Part shown: positions 1-12,887 of the stretch, in pieces
Layout: each line of letters starts with the position of its first letter
Position numbering within the stretch: position 1 is the first letter of the stretch
From: Chytridium lagenaria
Lineage: Eukaryota; Chytridiomycota; Chytridiomycetes; Chytridiales; Chytridiaceae
Assembly (NCBI GenBank): GCA_025449115.1
Contig: JAHLKC010000023.1
Span: 248,001-312,000, forward strand
Length of the DNA: 64,000 nt
Direction: 5' to 3'
Notes under the pieces: model-generated
Databases searched by the model: none
Seen by the model: only the letters and a program-made list of their open reading frames with translations
Told to the model about the DNA's origin: nothing
Translations under genes and position numbers: made by a program

Positions 1-2887
1 GTGAAACTCGAAAATGCAGGAGTTGAGGAAGGAGAGAGAACGGAATCCGATGAGACGAATGATGAATCTCCTATGGAGCCAAGGAAAGACAATATGGACT
101 ACATCAAGTTTGATATGGCTGATATTGCTGCTGCTGGAGCACACAAGAGAAAGAGGGATGATTATTCTTCGCCCGCGAGAGATAGAACTGCGATCATGCA
201 GAGTATGGATGTATTAACGCCGTTACCGATTCCTCCTTGGGCAAGAGATATCAGCCAATACTCAAAAGATGCGGCTGCCATGTGAGTTTTTGACATTACC
301 ATATTTATGCGTTACTGCATTATGATATTGTCTGTACACCGTTTACCCGAATGCTGCCTTCTCAAATAGTTTCATGTTGCTTATTGGTCGTCATTTAATT
401 TATAGTGAATCATGTCTTGCCTTTTTTAACGTTTGCCTATGTTATTGTTTTTTTTCCCAGGTTTAATGAAGAGGCTGAGGATTACGTGCGTTTCATCGCA
501 CCAACAGCTGCAGAGCAGGCTATGCGATTGTTAACTGTGGAAAGAATACGAGCAGTTGCCAAAAGCCTTTGGCCGACATGCGAGGTTAAGATATTTGGGT
601 CTTTCGAGACTGGCTTATATCTTCCTACGAGGTAACCTTCTACCGTTGATAATGATTTCTGACTTCTTGATTAAAGCGATGTTGACGTTGTTGTTCAGGG
701 TGCGCCTTTTTCAGAAAACAGTCTACATAATCTCGCGGATGCTTTAACGCGATACTCAATGGTGTCAAAGGTTGACGTCATCAGTAAAGCACGTGTTCCC
801 ATTATAAAGACTGTTGATTCGCTGACAAGATTTCCTTGCGACATCAGCTTCAACATCGTGAGTGGAACCGAGGCTGCGGTAATTGTGCAGAGACTATTGG
901 GGGATGTCTGGTGCGGGGAGGGGATTAGAGGTTTGATGTATCTAATGAAGCAGTTTCTTGCTCAACGGCTGCTAAACGAGCCGTTTTCCGGTGGACTTGG
1001 AAGTTATGCATTGTTAGCGATGGTAGCTTCCTTTATGAAGGTGAGTCATCTGTAATTCAGCAACTTTGCGTGTTCTCCCCTTTGCAAGTGTTTTTCTTAA
1101 CCATTTGCAACTTTTAAAGATGCATCCACTGGTACAGTCAGGCCAGCTGACACCAGAGAAAAATTTGGGCATCCTCTTTCTTGAATTTTTAGAGCTCTAC
1201 GGGTCGAACTTCAATTATTTTAAAGTTGGAATCGGAATGAACTCTGATGGCTCATCCTACTACTTTAATAAGGTTTGTTATATTACCAATTAGATTATCT
1301 AAGACTCACGTTTGGCTCGTTTGACAGCAAATGAGACATCAAAGACAAACAACGCGAAGACCTGGGATTTTGACTATCCTTGACCCTCAAGATAACAGTA
1401 AGTCTTTTGTCTGGTTAAGTTTTTATATTACGGCCTGACTTTATTTTAGCAAATGATGTTGGCGCCGGCGCTTACAACTTTCACTACATTCGAACCGAGT
1501 TCACCCGTGCCCATGCCCGCGTTACCACCATGATCGGCGCGTATTTTCAACGCCAGATGAAAATATTAGCTGCACCTCGCCATTCCTCCTCCAAACGCTC
1601 CTCATCCCGCCATACACATCGCCACTACGACTCTGACGACTCTGATGACAACGTAGGCAAGCCCAAGTCAGAACATACCCACCCTAACCCTTCCTCGGCT
1701 CCATCCTTGCTGTTAAAAGGGGATTTATGGAGAGCCGAATGTACATTGAAGAATTGGCAGCGGATGTGCAGACCGGGAAGTGTGGACTGGGTTGTCGAAA
1801 GATGTTATAATGGAACTTATGAGTCTTGCGCCAACTATTCTGCCAAAACCTGTTAGCGTTAAAGTGGATCAAGAAGTTTTGAGGCGGAGGGAGATGGAGA
1901 GACAAAAAGAGGAAGAAGAAATAGCGAGACGGGAGGAGAGCGAGTTGGAGAGGGAATTGAATCGGGAAAGGGAGTCGAAAAAGAGGAAGAAGGACGCGAA
2001 GAAGGAAGAGAAAAGGGAGGTGAAGAATACACAAAAGGCCGAGAGGGAAAAAGAAGACCAACGAAGAAGGTCGGAGTGGGAAAGAGAGAGGGAGAAGGAG
2101 AGAGACTATGAAAACAGAAGGTCAGAGCGGGATAGGGGAAAGAGAGAGAGGGCGAGATAAGGAAAGAGATAGGGAGAGGGATAGGGAGATAGAACGGAAA
2201 TTGGAAGAGGCCATTAAGAGAGATAGAAGAATACGCCGCGGTGATCGGGATAAAGATGAGGGCCGGTATTATGATAAACAGCGAGAACTGGATAGGGAGA
2301 GGGAGAAGCACAGAGAGAGGGACCGTGATTATGATAGAGACATTTTAAGAGAGGGTGGGAGGGGCCGCGGTGGCGAACGTTCATTCGCCCAATCAACCAC
2401 GTCGGCCGCAGACAGGTTGCCGCATCCAGTACCTGTCATAAATGCTAGTGCAAGGGTTAACGGTATTGGTAAAGCGTCGAAGAAAAAATCACCTGTTGAG
2501 GAAGGAGAGTGGAACGAAAAGGAGCTTGCCGCCTTGTTCCCACCTGACAGGCCGATTATGGGCGGTCATTTACCTCCTAAACCGGCAATTAGTAGCCATT
2601 TTACGACCAAACCGAACATGGCTCATCTTCCGCCTCGTCCGTCAGGAGCAACATCTGCTGCCGCATTGTACGGAGGAAATGCTGAGCCAAAGTATGCGGT
2701 TTATGATGTAAAGGGAGGTCAGGCGCAGACTCAGAGCGATGCTGTAGAGTGGTTGGGAAGAGGGCAGGCGGTTAAAAGGTGGCATGACACACAGTCCGGG
2801 TCAGCGGGTGAATATTCGCATTTGTATGGAAATGGGGGCGGGAGTACAATACCTGATGAGCCTTTAAAGAAAAAGCGGAGACGATGA
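1..2887 (+). CDS. Non-canonical poly(A) polymerase, Trf4/5 (PAPD5/7, Cid14) type; 5' partial
   Basis: Nucleotidyltransferase of the TRAMP type, expected to add short A-tails to nuclear RNAs for exosome decay. Coding runs in from base 1. Splicing at 281/282 and about 460 gives FNEEAEDYV. A second splice (about 630 to 679) joins FGSFETGLYLPT to SDVDVVVQG, the GS...DxD catalytic motif. The third acidic residue sits in PCDISFNI. The central and PAP-associated domains follow (GLMYLMKQFL, GSYALLAM, then NDVGAGAYNFHYIRTEF at 1455-1505). The C-terminus (1860-2887) is a long Arg/Glu/Lys-rich tail with RERD-like repeats ending in KKKRRR, a likely RNA-binding and nuclear-localisation region. The frame changes near 1715-1780 and again near 2110-2160, leaving three overlapping pieces. 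A base error is the simplest explanation because the charged composition continues through. The family call is firm; the paralogue is not. Confidence 0.88.
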
Positions 2888-3237
2888 ATTATGTGCGAGT
2901 TATTTGTAAATTATTTGGTGGGTTGAATATACACAAAGTTGCTGCGTTTTTATCTCAAAATGCGTGAGCTGATGATGGTTTATTTTGTTACGACAAAACA
3001 TTCCTTACTTCCCTTTATTCTCCTCATTGACAGATCATACAGAAAACTATTGCTCATACTTTCAAAGTATTAGCTGCGCGCACCCCACTCGTCGCGTCTT
3101 GATGTCCACGGATTTTAGCTTGAAACCAACGGGTGGCGAAGCTTGAACCCAACTTTAAACCCAAAAAGAAACAAAACCCAGAACTTGGAAAAATAATTTC
3201 TTGAACCACCAAACAATCACATTTGAACCCCACAAAC
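2888..3237. other. Intergenic spacer
   Basis: AT-rich 3' flank of the poly(A) polymerase gene and 5' flank of the next gene. I see no open frame with coding character, no RNA gene and no repeat. Confidence 0.5.
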
Positions 3238-4951
3238 ATGGTGCTTCCATCACCTCCCCCGCAAGTCATCTCACCCATCACCGGGTTCCCAACATGGCGC
3301 ACACCTGTTCCAGGTGAGTTCAGGTTGTGATGTACCTAGATTGAGTTGTTTTATGTGGTGTTGCCCGGGCAAAGTGTGGCCGTTGAATTTGCACAGACCA
3401 GTTGTAAGGGATGGCTGCTCAACAGCTTCGTGCGCTAGTGCTAACTGATATGGGGGAGATCGCGATAGAATGAATTTGTAAGACATCAATTTAGAATTAA
3501 ATAGTCCCTACGGTGTTGAGCGCTGGTATTCTGAGTGTCGTTAACGGATGAGGCTTTCTAACATTGCGAGGCTACTGGAAAGAAAAGCGCGACTGACACA
3601 TCATCTGTGGCCACACTGGAGCACCACATACGAGAAATATTCTCTCTAAGATGTCTCTTAATTATTTACTAATGATCTTTTTGTCTTTCCAAGGTGTTAA
3701 TCTTGAGTCCATCGAAGTCGGGCTGATCTATTCGGCCCTTGGCATGCTCCTCGGACTTTTTCTTGCGTATCGCTACGATATCTTCAAGAGACAGGCTAAG
3801 GGAGATATCACTTCGGCTGAAAATTTAAACGATACCGGGAATGTTGTGCCGTTGACTGGGGTGACGGCTTTGATTAGAAACTATATTATTGTAGGGAGAC
3901 TATTCCAGTTTCTTATTTATTGGCATGATTTTTTTCTTGTTGTTTTTTTGTAATTTACTTAAAAGTTATAACATTCGATTCTATTGACAGGCCTCAATTG
4001 GTTCAGCGTGAGTCAAGCCTCTTGCTCTACACTCGTGATAATTACGTATCTAACTCTATTTGAAGTCTTATCGTCATGCCTTTCGATCTCGGTAAGATTT
4101 TCAGCACCCTCGGGGCAGTTCACAACTCGGCTGAAGTTGCTCTTTGCATTATCTTGGCCAGTCAATACGGGTAATATAATATGCATTTGTCGAACATTTG
4201 TAATGGTGACGATATTTTTTTAACAAGTTTTGCTTTAGGTTTAAATTCCTTCAGCCCGCCATGCTGATCTATCTGACCCAACTCTGGTTCCTCTGCCTTG
4301 TCCTCCCCTGGCCCTACGACGCCCTCTTTTTCAAGTGGCAAGGACTCATTTTTGACTTTTACTTGTTCATCAGTTTCCTCCGACTTTACGTGTACAACAA
4401 ATTTGTGTACTTTTCGTCGCCTGATGAGCGTCGAAGGTTGATTGTTGAGGAAGGCGCTGCTGATGAGAATGAGGGTACATCGCCTCTTTTCCAGAGGGTG
4501 CTGTACTGCGTGTTCGCGGCTTTTGTGCATGTTGGAGGAAACGTGTTGTGACAGTTTACAACACATATATTGGGTAAATTGGAGGACGGCGATTTATTCC
4601 GCTGTTACTGAAATTGTTAATGCTGATCTTTCTTTTCTTTATTAGCTTCGTGATCTTCCAGACCTGCTATGGAATTGCTTACCCGCTTTACGGCTTTTTT
4701 GGTAAGCTATTTCAGCTTATCCAATTTGCGGCATTCACTAACATTCTACGTCGCCAGTTTACAAACTCCACCCTAAGGACGTTATCTCTCGCTACCCTAC
4801 TTCGCTCATCACTGAAATGCTTTACCTCGTTCTCGCCGTGGTAGCTAGTACTCTTTCCATTGGAATCGCAGTGTACCAAGAGATGGGCGCCTCACACGGC
4901 GGTGAGGGCAATGGGACATTTGTGGGGAGCTTGAACGGAACAATGGTGTGA
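3238..4951 (+). CDS. Multi-pass membrane protein, family not recognised
   Basis: The start is chosen at 3238 because the first exon (MVLPSPPPQVISPITGF...) ends at a good donor (ccag/gtgagt, 3314) and joins in frame to the acceptor at 3693 (ccaag/gtgttaat), giving P-G-VNLESIEVG. That intron is long for this window (379 bases). Later exons give several hydrophobic segments: SALGMLLGLFLAYRY, NSAEVALCIILAS, MLIYLTQLWFLCLVLPW, and a last one, MLYLVLAVVASTLSIGIAVY, followed by a short polar tail with two N-x-T sequons ending at 4951. Charged loops (ERRRLIVEEGAADENEG) separate the membrane segments. At least five or six helices are likely. I cannot name a family; an integral plasma-membrane or ER protein is the most I would infer. 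Confidence 0.6.
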
Positions 4952-5612
4952 GGGATGGACTTTGGGGTTTATTACAGAACATTGGGCCATATTTTTTTTT
5001 TGCTTTCTTAGTTGGCTACTTTTTTTTCTCTTTCATGATTCCTTGGATAGACGTATTTGTCTTGATTTATGTTTTTTGAGGTAAAATACAATAGTTGGCT
5101 GGCTATTACTACTACCTACTACAATGTTGCTTTGATTTTGTATTCTGGCATGTTTGACCCTCACCAGCTCAAGCTCACTACTGAAATTACTTGATGGCTG
5201 AAAAAGCAAGATAGTGGTTGGGTGAAGCTTGCCTTGAAAATGAACGTTCTATTTTTCGCAGAAGGATGCTGGAGCGTGGTTAGCTGCAGTGTTTTGGGGA
5301 TGTTACTGCAAGACCGGTGGAGTGGATTTAAGACGACAAATAGAACATTGGTGTGGTATATTGTTAATTAAGCTCTTCTGTGCGGTTTTCTCCATTTGGG
5401 GAGAGGATTACGGTCCCGGTGCGTTCGATTTGACTCACTTACATGCCTTCTGATGCCCGTTTATAGTCTCCAATCCCCTTCTACCGTCCAGCTATTAATA
5501 ATTATTAAGCGCGCTTTATTAACAACGTATCAAATGACGCGTGAAGCTATAGAACCGAGAATAGCTCTCAATTAACCCCATCGGTGGGGGTCCTTTATTT
5601 CTGTTTCTGCGA
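4952..5612. other. Intergenic region
   Basis: About 660 bases of T-rich and mixed sequence between two plus-strand genes. No coding frame, tRNA or repeat was seen. The T runs near 4990-5030 look like ordinary 3' untranslated sequence. Confidence 0.5.
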
Positions 5613-6403
5613 TTGACGCGCTGTCTCTTAATCTGCCAATCCGCATCAATCACCAGCTGGACACTGCTTTCACATAAATACAACACGTCTTCACCCTCTA
5701 TCCACAGCTTTCATCCCGCTCATACCTTCAATACCCTCATACAACTTGCCTTCGCACCCAAAACTCCATCATGCCAATTGCGACCCCATCTTAGCAGAAC
5801 CTGTCGAGCTAGCAACAGCAAGGCAGACTCCGCTATCACCATAACCAAAGAAGCATCCGTTACCACAGACGAAGACGCTGATATCATTGCATTGAATGAT
5901 CCCCAACCTCAAACTCTCCGCAACTACTATATCGCTGAGAGCAAGCGCTTTACGGTCCTGCTTGGAAAGAATAAGCTTTCTAGTCAACATGGCAAAGCCT
6001 CGTCTACCGCAATGTTAAACTAGATGACACCATCGCAACAGAAACAACCACCTCTTCAGACCTCGCAAAAGGCTTGCCGACTACAAAGTCTCGACGTCGT
6101 TACACTGTGCCTCTCATCGACATCCCACCCCCGCGATTCGTGCCGCAGCGCGATAATGTGTCGACGAGAGATCTTTTATATAGTGCGTGGGAGCATGAGA
6201 GGAAAAACCTTGCAAGTGATTTCTATGACGGGACCTTTAAGATGTTGAAGGCGCCGGAGGTTGAGCCGTTTGACGGCACTTTTTGCGGGCTCATGAGATC
6301 CGTGGCACCCACCACTTACAGCCGAGTTTTGGGTGCTATTAACATCGCGAAAAGCGTTACGGGGATGATGGGAGGGATAGCGAAGTGGGTTTGCGGAGTG
6401 TAG
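5613..6403 (+). CDS. Hypothetical protein, broken frame
   Basis: Two pieces look coding. The first, ending about 5980, includes TTDEDADIIALNDPQPQ and LRNYYIAESKRF. The second, about 5984-6403, reads VYRNVKLDDTIATE, then RYTVPLIDIPPPRF, RDLLYSAWEHERKNLASD and a C-terminal glycine-containing amphipathic segment. They lie in different frames and meet around 5981-5993 with no credible splice pair, so a one-base error or a broken gene is likely. The true start is unclear: 5613 is only the first ATG of the open frame, and translation may begin later. No domain is recognised. The C-terminal part is more protein-like than the N-terminal part. Confidence 0.4.
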
Positions 6404-6605
6404 AGGTGTAAAAGATTACAATCAGCGTGATGTTTCTGAACTACAATAGTCCAAAACTCACCCAAAATATGTCATTGATTGACCATACCCATTGCTCTAT
6501 ATGTAATAAAATGAAGAAAAGAGTTAAAAAGTACATAAGGCTTTATTTCAAATGAAGTACCGAGAGTGTACATGAAATATATATATAGCCGGGTATTTAC
6601 ATGAG

Positions 6606-8453
6606 TTAGACCAACGGGCGCTTACGAAGACGAATTTGAAAATCAATAACTCCCAGCCCATTTTTCTGGCGCGAAACGGGTACCCTCTCCATGACTCCCG
6701 TTTCTCGATCAGTTATGCCTACATGGAAGATGTACATCCTCTCAAGATATCTGCACGTAGATAACATCTTTTCCAATGTCGGATAGCATCTTCGAATATC
6801 TTGATGTGCCATATTCGATTCCGTATCAGTGTAGCAAAAGCAAGGATCATCCTCCGACCCAAATCCTGAAATCGTCAGAGATTTCAAGTTTGGAGGTTGG
6901 TTCGCGGCAAACCAATTAAAGAATTCGTTGGCGTGGGGAGAAAAAGAACGAGTGCAGCTTCCGACGTCGATCTCAAGACTATTCACTGATTTCTGCCGAC
7001 CGAGAAAGGCTTTGAGGTCGTCAAACAGGCGGGCGTCGGTGCCAGCTCTTAATAGTAAATCTACAATAGGTTTCGTAGGTGACCGTTGTTGAAGATGTTT
7101 TTCGAATTCACCCAATCGACCCGCCTTCATATCGATAGGAAATGCAAGCTTTGACAAACTTGGAGTCAGAAGGATGCTGGATGTAAAAGCATTCATAGCA
7201 CCCCTCTCATACCCAATTTGGTTGAAGTTTCGGATGTCGAGATGAATGTCGTTTAGCTTTCCACATCTTGATAAGAATTTTCCGAGCCTTTCCAACGTCA
7301 AGTCGTCCATTGGAAATTGAATGTTGACACTTTCAAGACATGGACTCGGAGCCAAACCCGAAAGGATATTACCCAACACAGATGGCGAAAGTAGATTTTC
7401 GTCGTAGACGTCCCAACAGCGCAACGTAAAATTTCTTAGGGAACCCCGTCTCCGAGGAGGCGGAAAAACTCGCACTCTCTATGCCCACTGACAAAATCGA
7501 TTACGACACCTTCGAATGAATGTAAACCTCCAAAGCCCCAGATGCTAATGTCGATGAGACTACCTTCAAGATTTCGTCATTAGACGAATTAAAGACATTA
7601 ATGCTGAGATGGCGAAGGTTCCGAAGGCTCTGGAGTGATGGAGCCATGTAAACGAATCCCGAGAGTGTGACGTTTAACGTTCTGAGTCTTTGGAATCCAT
7701 CGAAATACCGATTTGCTTCCGAATCCACAATATCTTGAGCCTCGGCTTCTCGATGGAGCCGCAAATCAAGGTCCCTGACTTGGTTTTGTTTTGCGGCCAG
7801 GGTCATCACCGAATTGATATCGGCGACATCGCGTTCACAAGTATCGTCAGTCTTTCTGTCAGATGACCAGGCGGAAGAGCCTTCAACAGCAGCAGAGAAA
7901 ATGGTGATTCTGGCTGTTGATCGAGAAAATTGCATTCAATCGCTACTCCTCTCAATTCAGCAAGGCTTGCGATAGCATTTGCAAGCTCGACTGCATGTCC
8001 TCCAGAATTCCACCAGGTTTGACTTAGGCGAGAAGGCCTGATATTCAATAAGCCTAGATTTGGGCAAAGTTGAACCGTCTCGACGTAAAACTGATCAATG
8101 CCTGTGGTGCTGCGGACATAATCTTGTGGGTTTCTATGACTTTCATACAGCCTAAGCCGTTTCAAGTTGACTCCCACCAAATTAAAAAGTTCTCTTAGAT
8201 TGTTCACGTCTTCGTAGGTTTGCTCCATCGCAATGACGTTTTGAACGTGATGCACAGCATTAGGTGAGGTCTTGAGAAACTGGAGAGTCTCCGGAATGGA
8301 ACGCTTTCTTGAATCGATGGTATGGAAGACCAGGGCAAAGAAGATGAGACGAAATCTCTTGCTGACGCTAGATAAGTTGATACAATCGGCGACGTCTACA
8401 AGTGGGGCGATACACTCGGTCAACACCTCCTGAGGAACACTTGAAAGCGACAT
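6606..8453 (-). CDS. F-box / leucine-rich-repeat type protein
   Basis: The start at 8453 gives MSLSSVPQEVLTECIAPLV followed by CINLSSVSKRFRLIFFALVF, the layout of a degenerate N-terminal F-box, which would recruit Skp1 in an SCF ubiquitin ligase. Irregular leucine-rich repeats follow (LKRLRLYES, LCPNLGLLNIRPS, LRTLNVTLSG, LRNLRHLSINVFNSS, LKSLTISGF). The sequence lies in three pieces: 8453-7806, about 7935-7501 and 7475-6606. The joins, near 7850-7935 and 7430-7510, lack credible introns and look like one-base frame errors. The likely role is substrate recognition for ubiquitination. The repeats are too divergent to suggest a substrate. Confidence 0.65.
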
Positions 8454-8937
8454 GGTGCGTTGACAAAGTTTTTGATGGCGAGGCCAAAAATACATATGCG
8501 GATTTTAAATTATTTTGAGGGGGGAGACGCAGCCGCGCCGCGAGTTAGAAGACTGGACTGTGCATCGTGTGCAACGCACGTCACGTCGTGGCTAAAAACG
8601 AAATCGCGAAATTCCGTTGTAAAAGATCAATATTGGATACGCAATAAACGCGCCGGCAATGCAAGGCACCAATCGGTATATGTATTGAAGCGACCCTGCC
8701 TTTTCATTCTTCCCCACTAACCTTGTGCCCTCCTCAACTGAACAGACAGAATAGTCGAAATTGAGTTTTACGATCTGGTTATAAAGTAGACCTTTAGTTT
8801 AAGCGGCTACGTAGGACCAACAGGTGAGATGGTATAACGAGTTATTTACTAATATTAGAAAATTCAAAACACAAAAACCCCCGACTAGACAGATTAAATA
8901 TCTATGTACAAAAAGCATCCCTCCATACTGCTGCCTT
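8454..8937. other. Spacer between two minus-strand genes
   Basis: Holds the promoter side of the F-box gene and the 3' flank of the membrane-protein gene. A short plus-strand frame at 8460-8720 has no coding character. Nothing else was identified. Confidence 0.45.
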
Positions 8938-10992
8938 TTATAAAGGGGTCAAGTCCTGTTGGAAAAAAACGTGTCTTGCACTTGAGACACAGTCGCCCAA
9001 ATCCATTCCTACATTTAATCCGTTAACTTTCACGTGCAATACGAATAAAGGGGAAAATATCACGTTAAATCTTACCTCCATATTCCTTTTAAACTCGATC
9101 CTTAGAAACCAAAACGCCATGCATATTCCCAACCCGCCAACCCACACCAACGCATCCACAATGCTAGCCCATCCCCTCGTCCCACTCCATCCAGTCCCTC
9201 GCCCACCCGCGTCTAACCACCACCAAGGCGGTACAATACACACAGACCCAGCACCTTTCATCCAAACAGCGTCAACCCATATCGCCACGTAAGAGGGCTC
9301 CGTCAATGTTAGACAAAGCATTAGAATTACTGTGACTAATAAAATAATACGCGATTTCACGCTAGGTCCACTTGGAACGAGTGAAAAGTCAGGTCTTAGT
9401 GCTGCACGGGGTTGTTGTTGGGCGGAGATGCTATTGCTTCGGCGACGGGTTGCGTGTGGAACCGAAATGAGTATTTTAAAGGCGATGAGAATAATGGGGA
9501 GGCGTTGTAAGACGGATGTAAGAAGGTGAAGGCGTAAGGCGATAGGGGTGGGAGGAAGGCGACCGGAAGATATGAGCGCGGGAGGGATAATGTTGATTTT
9601 ATGAAACGGGCGAGGATCTGTAAGGGTAGGGTTTCTAAAAGATGTTGACATTAGAAACAATGGAACGATTAAAGAAGGTTGTGCCAACGTGAAGAGAGGG
9701 AATGTTAGAAATATCCCACAGGACCATTACTTACATTAACAAATAAAATGACATCGAACTTAAAGTCAACACCGACAAATAAGCAAATACTCTAGATGTC
9801 ACTACTCTATACACAACCCCAACTATTCCATCAAAACACCAACAGAAACAGCAAGGCGTATCCTCCTCATCCCCACTTTCCACATCTGCTTTCCTTCTAC
9901 ACCATAAGCACCCTCTCTTTTCCACGATCGGACTCACGGGCGTCAGCGGGCTCGACGCGTCCGCATCCACATGTAACTCCACTTCAGCTGTAATAACGTC
10001 TGCAGCCGTATCGGTATCGTCATCAGGAGCTGTGACGACGGTGGGGTTACTAAAACTACGAGAAGAACGACGGGTGATGGAGGGAGCGGACGAGGAGGAT
10101 GAGGATGAAGAGGATGAAGATAGATGTGGTGGGCTCGTGGGTGTATAAGAGGTACGAGATGATGTGCGTGGCCATGCACCAGTCATACTAGTTGATGCAC
10201 TATTGGTTTGAACGGAGAGACCTCGATTGGTCGCGCCATATGATGGAGGACCACGAGGGAGTGCTGTGCGAAGAGGGGTTCGGGAAGTCGCAGTGGCGGA
10301 ACGTGGCTGAGGTGCTTGAGGTGCTTGAAACTGTCGAGTCCGGTATCCCTGCGCAGACAAGAAAAGCGTCCTTGGTTCCTTCACTTTTCCAGGTGATCGA
10401 TGAACGAGTTGGTAGTCGAGAGCGAGGGTGAGGATGAAGATGGAGAGGATGCGGAGGAAGGACGAGGACATGAGCATCCATGCGTCAATGGTTTCGGGGG
10501 GAACGGTGCCTTCTCCCGACATGGAAGAAATGCTAACGTTGCTTAAAGGATCATCGTAGCCCATATGGGCAATGTTGGTGGCATAGCGGATGGCGTCAAT
10601 ACCGTAGCTAGTTTTTAAACAAAAACACGTCATTCATGGAGCTCGAAAATAACAAGGGGCGATTCACAAAATGCATACAAGCAAGGCAGAAGGAAGTATT
10701 ACTTACCTTGCTCCAAACACCCCAAAGAATACCGCCCACAGCGTATTCCTCACAGAAGAATCCTTTATCGTCCTATTAAACACTCTCACCGAATTGAACT
10801 GCACCAGCACCGTCACCCAAATGTAATACATGCAACCGCAATCACAGCAAAGGTTGCAGAAATGGCAGGATTGTGGAGACTTAGTTGCGGCGGTGGGATC
10901 GAAGGCAGATTTGGGGGGATGGAGGATGACGGGTATGGGCAGTTTGGCAAGGGTTGGCCACCGATAAGGTCGAGTTTAACGTAATCTGCCAT
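8938..10992 (-). CDS. Multi-pass membrane protein with serine-rich loop, unknown
   Basis: The start is placed at 10992 (MADYVKLDLIGG), about 150 bases from the divergent RPC4 start. A proline-rich head leads into a hydrophobic stretch (ISATFAVIAVA), then YYIWVTVLVQFNSVRVF in a frame shifted by one base near 10828. A clear intron (donor at 10709, aag/gtaagtaata on the minus strand) joins to SYGIDAIRYATNIAHMG. Another segment (FLRILSIFILTLALDY) is followed by a long Ser/Thr/Pro-rich loop with an 11-serine run, then cysteines (CLWCRRK, CCFCWCF) and further membrane spans. The last, C-terminal part has at least three (ILIAFKILISV, IILLVTVILMLCLTL, IVDALVWVGGLGICMAFWF). I do not recognise the family. 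Confidence 0.55.
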
Positions 10993-11145
10993 GTTTGTCC
11001 ACTTGAACAACGGTAATGGCTGATGTACTCCTTCCCACTCGCGCCTCTTTTGTAAACTGCCTCCGTTGATGGCTTTCTTTGCAGACTGATGATGCCTTGA
11101 CGGAGTGTCGAAAAAAATCCAAAATCTTTTGATTTGGCTTCCAGC
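10993..11145. promoter_or_regulatory. Bidirectional promoter interval
   Basis: About 150 bases separate the divergent starts of the membrane-protein gene (-) and RPC4 (+). No TATA box is obvious. It is inferred to drive both genes because of its position only. Confidence 0.4.
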
Positions 11146-12834
11146 ATGGCGGATTCATCAGACACCAACGGGAATGGGTCGCAGTCAGCAGAGGTGAGTT
11201 AAGCGAGCATGCGACATCGAAGATCATTGGTAGTTGGAGCTCACTACCCTCCTCTTTTTTTGTAATGATGTAGAATGGTAATGGCTCGGCATCGAAGCCC
11301 GAAAACTTGGCTCCCTTAGAGACCCGCCTGCCAATCTTGACGGAGGTCAACATCTTCAACGTCAAAGGTATAATTCGAACCGAATGCATAAAGTTTCATC
11401 TGAAGTATCATCTAACGCCAGTTTTACGCTGACAGATGAAGTTTAAACCTGTTGCCAACCCGATTAGTAGGAAAGAAGCCTCGTGAGTTCATTCTACCAT
11501 CATTTCTTGTAGATCTAATTATATTTTATTACATAAGACCGGAAAGAGAGCCAATGCCTTTTCCAAGAAGAGGGTGCGTAAATATTTGTATTTTATAGCC
11601 AAAGCAAGGCGGATTATGAACTTACACCTTTTTAGGAATACAAGCCACGACAGCACGACGATAAAAGACCAAGAAAGGATAAGGCGAAGTTTGAGGATGA
11701 GTTGGTGGCGTCTGGTCCTTTTGCTCTTGGTCCCGCGCAACAAGGAGGTCAGAACCCAACCCCACATTACTTTTAAGATTTTTGGTGCATGTTTGACTTT
11801 TCTTTAGCCAGCCGTAGTGTATCATATAGCGGCGGTGGAGGGGGAGGAGGAGGAGGAGGGGGTGGAGGGGGTGGTGGCGGTGGCGGTAGTGGAGGAGGAG
11901 GTTTTGGTGGTGGTTATAAGACAGAAGGTGGACGTGCGGCCGGATCTGATATCAAGATCGAGGAAATGGGTGAAGAAATGGAGGTATATAGTGACGAGGA
12001 GCCGGATTTCGATGAAAATGATGAGTGGGCGCCGATTACCTTAGCGAGACTCTTAAAAAAGCCCGAATTTGACGCGAAAGGTGCGTGTCGAGTTGTTGTT
12101 TATAAGCTAATGCGCCTTTAACAGGTTCGCTAGAGGATGAGAATGAGGTGAAGAACATATATGACCCTAAAGAAGCTTTAAGAAGACAGAGAGCGCTTTT
12201 TGACGAGTTGGTGGAAAGCACGGTAATTCCCTTCTTCGGCTATATATTTTCTATTTTCTTATGCTTTGCTGGTAATTGTTCTAATTATAAAGTAATTCGC
12301 GACGTAGAACAAAGATCTCTACCTCTTCCAATTCCCCTCCGTTCTTCCCGACTTTGCAGCCGAGGGTGAATTGGCATCCTCAACCATTACAAACGCTAAT
12401 GTCAGAGCTCCGGAAACGAGGGCACCAAAGATTAAGATGGACATGGATATTGACGATAACGTGAAAATGGAGGTGGATGAACAGCCACGGTTAAACCTTG
12501 GACCGGAAGGAAAGATTGGCAAGTTATTGGTGTACAAATCGGGGAAGATTGCGCTACAGATAGGGTCGTTGTTGATGGATGTGAGTTTACTATCGCCTTT
12601 TTTCCATTATTATTTGTGTACAGATGTTGTCTTTTCTACTCTTCGCGGTCACTCAATTAAACTTCATTATTTTTACGCCTCAAGGTTGCTGTTGGACCTC
12701 GAAGCTCTTGCATCCAAGAAGTAGTGTCAGTCGACATGGATCACAAATCTATTTATACCATTGGCACAGCCTCCCACTCCCTCATCTGCACTCCCGACAT
12801 TGAAAACTTGATTGCTGCTGAACACGAAAGATAA
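11146..12834 (+). CDS. RPC4: RNA polymerase III subunit RPC4 (Rpc53/POLR3D)
   Basis: Subunit of the TFIIF-like Rpc37/Rpc53 module of RNA polymerase III, acting in initiation, termination and reinitiation on tRNA and 5S genes. Short exons read MADSSDTNGNGSQSAE, then SKPENLAPLETRLPILTE, MKFKPVANPISRK and ASGPFALGP, a core motif of the family. The C-terminal domain is clear: FQFPSVLPDF, then EGKIGKLLVYKSGKIALQIG and CIQEVVSVDMDHKSIYT, ending EHER at 12834. This is the conserved RPC4 dimerisation fold. Acidic linkers (YSDEEPDFDENDEW) are typical. A run of about twenty glycines (around 11830-11890) between the N-terminal and core motifs is unusual. One junction near 11365-11435 is out of phase by a base or hides a very short exon. 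Confidence 0.9.
11828..11912 (+). repeat. GGN triplet repeat coding poly-glycine
   Basis: Imperfect (GGN)n repeat inside RPC4, encoding an almost uninterrupted glycine run broken by single serines and a phenylalanine. It should be length-variable between isolates. Confidence 0.85.
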
Positions 12835-12887
12835 AGAAACGAGCAAGCTCTTCATCCCATCACCCGCCCCCATACACCCCTTTATTA

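Noticed and set aside
1684..2311. Minus-strand ORFs rich in Phe/Pro/Leu opposite the poly(A) polymerase tail
   Set aside because: They are shadows of the Arg/Glu-rich coding repeats on the plus strand and have no protein-like features of their own.
5953..5983. A 30-base intron to repair the gene at 5.6-6.4 kb
   Set aside because: Too short compared with the other introns here and without a branch-point-like sequence; a one-base error is simpler.
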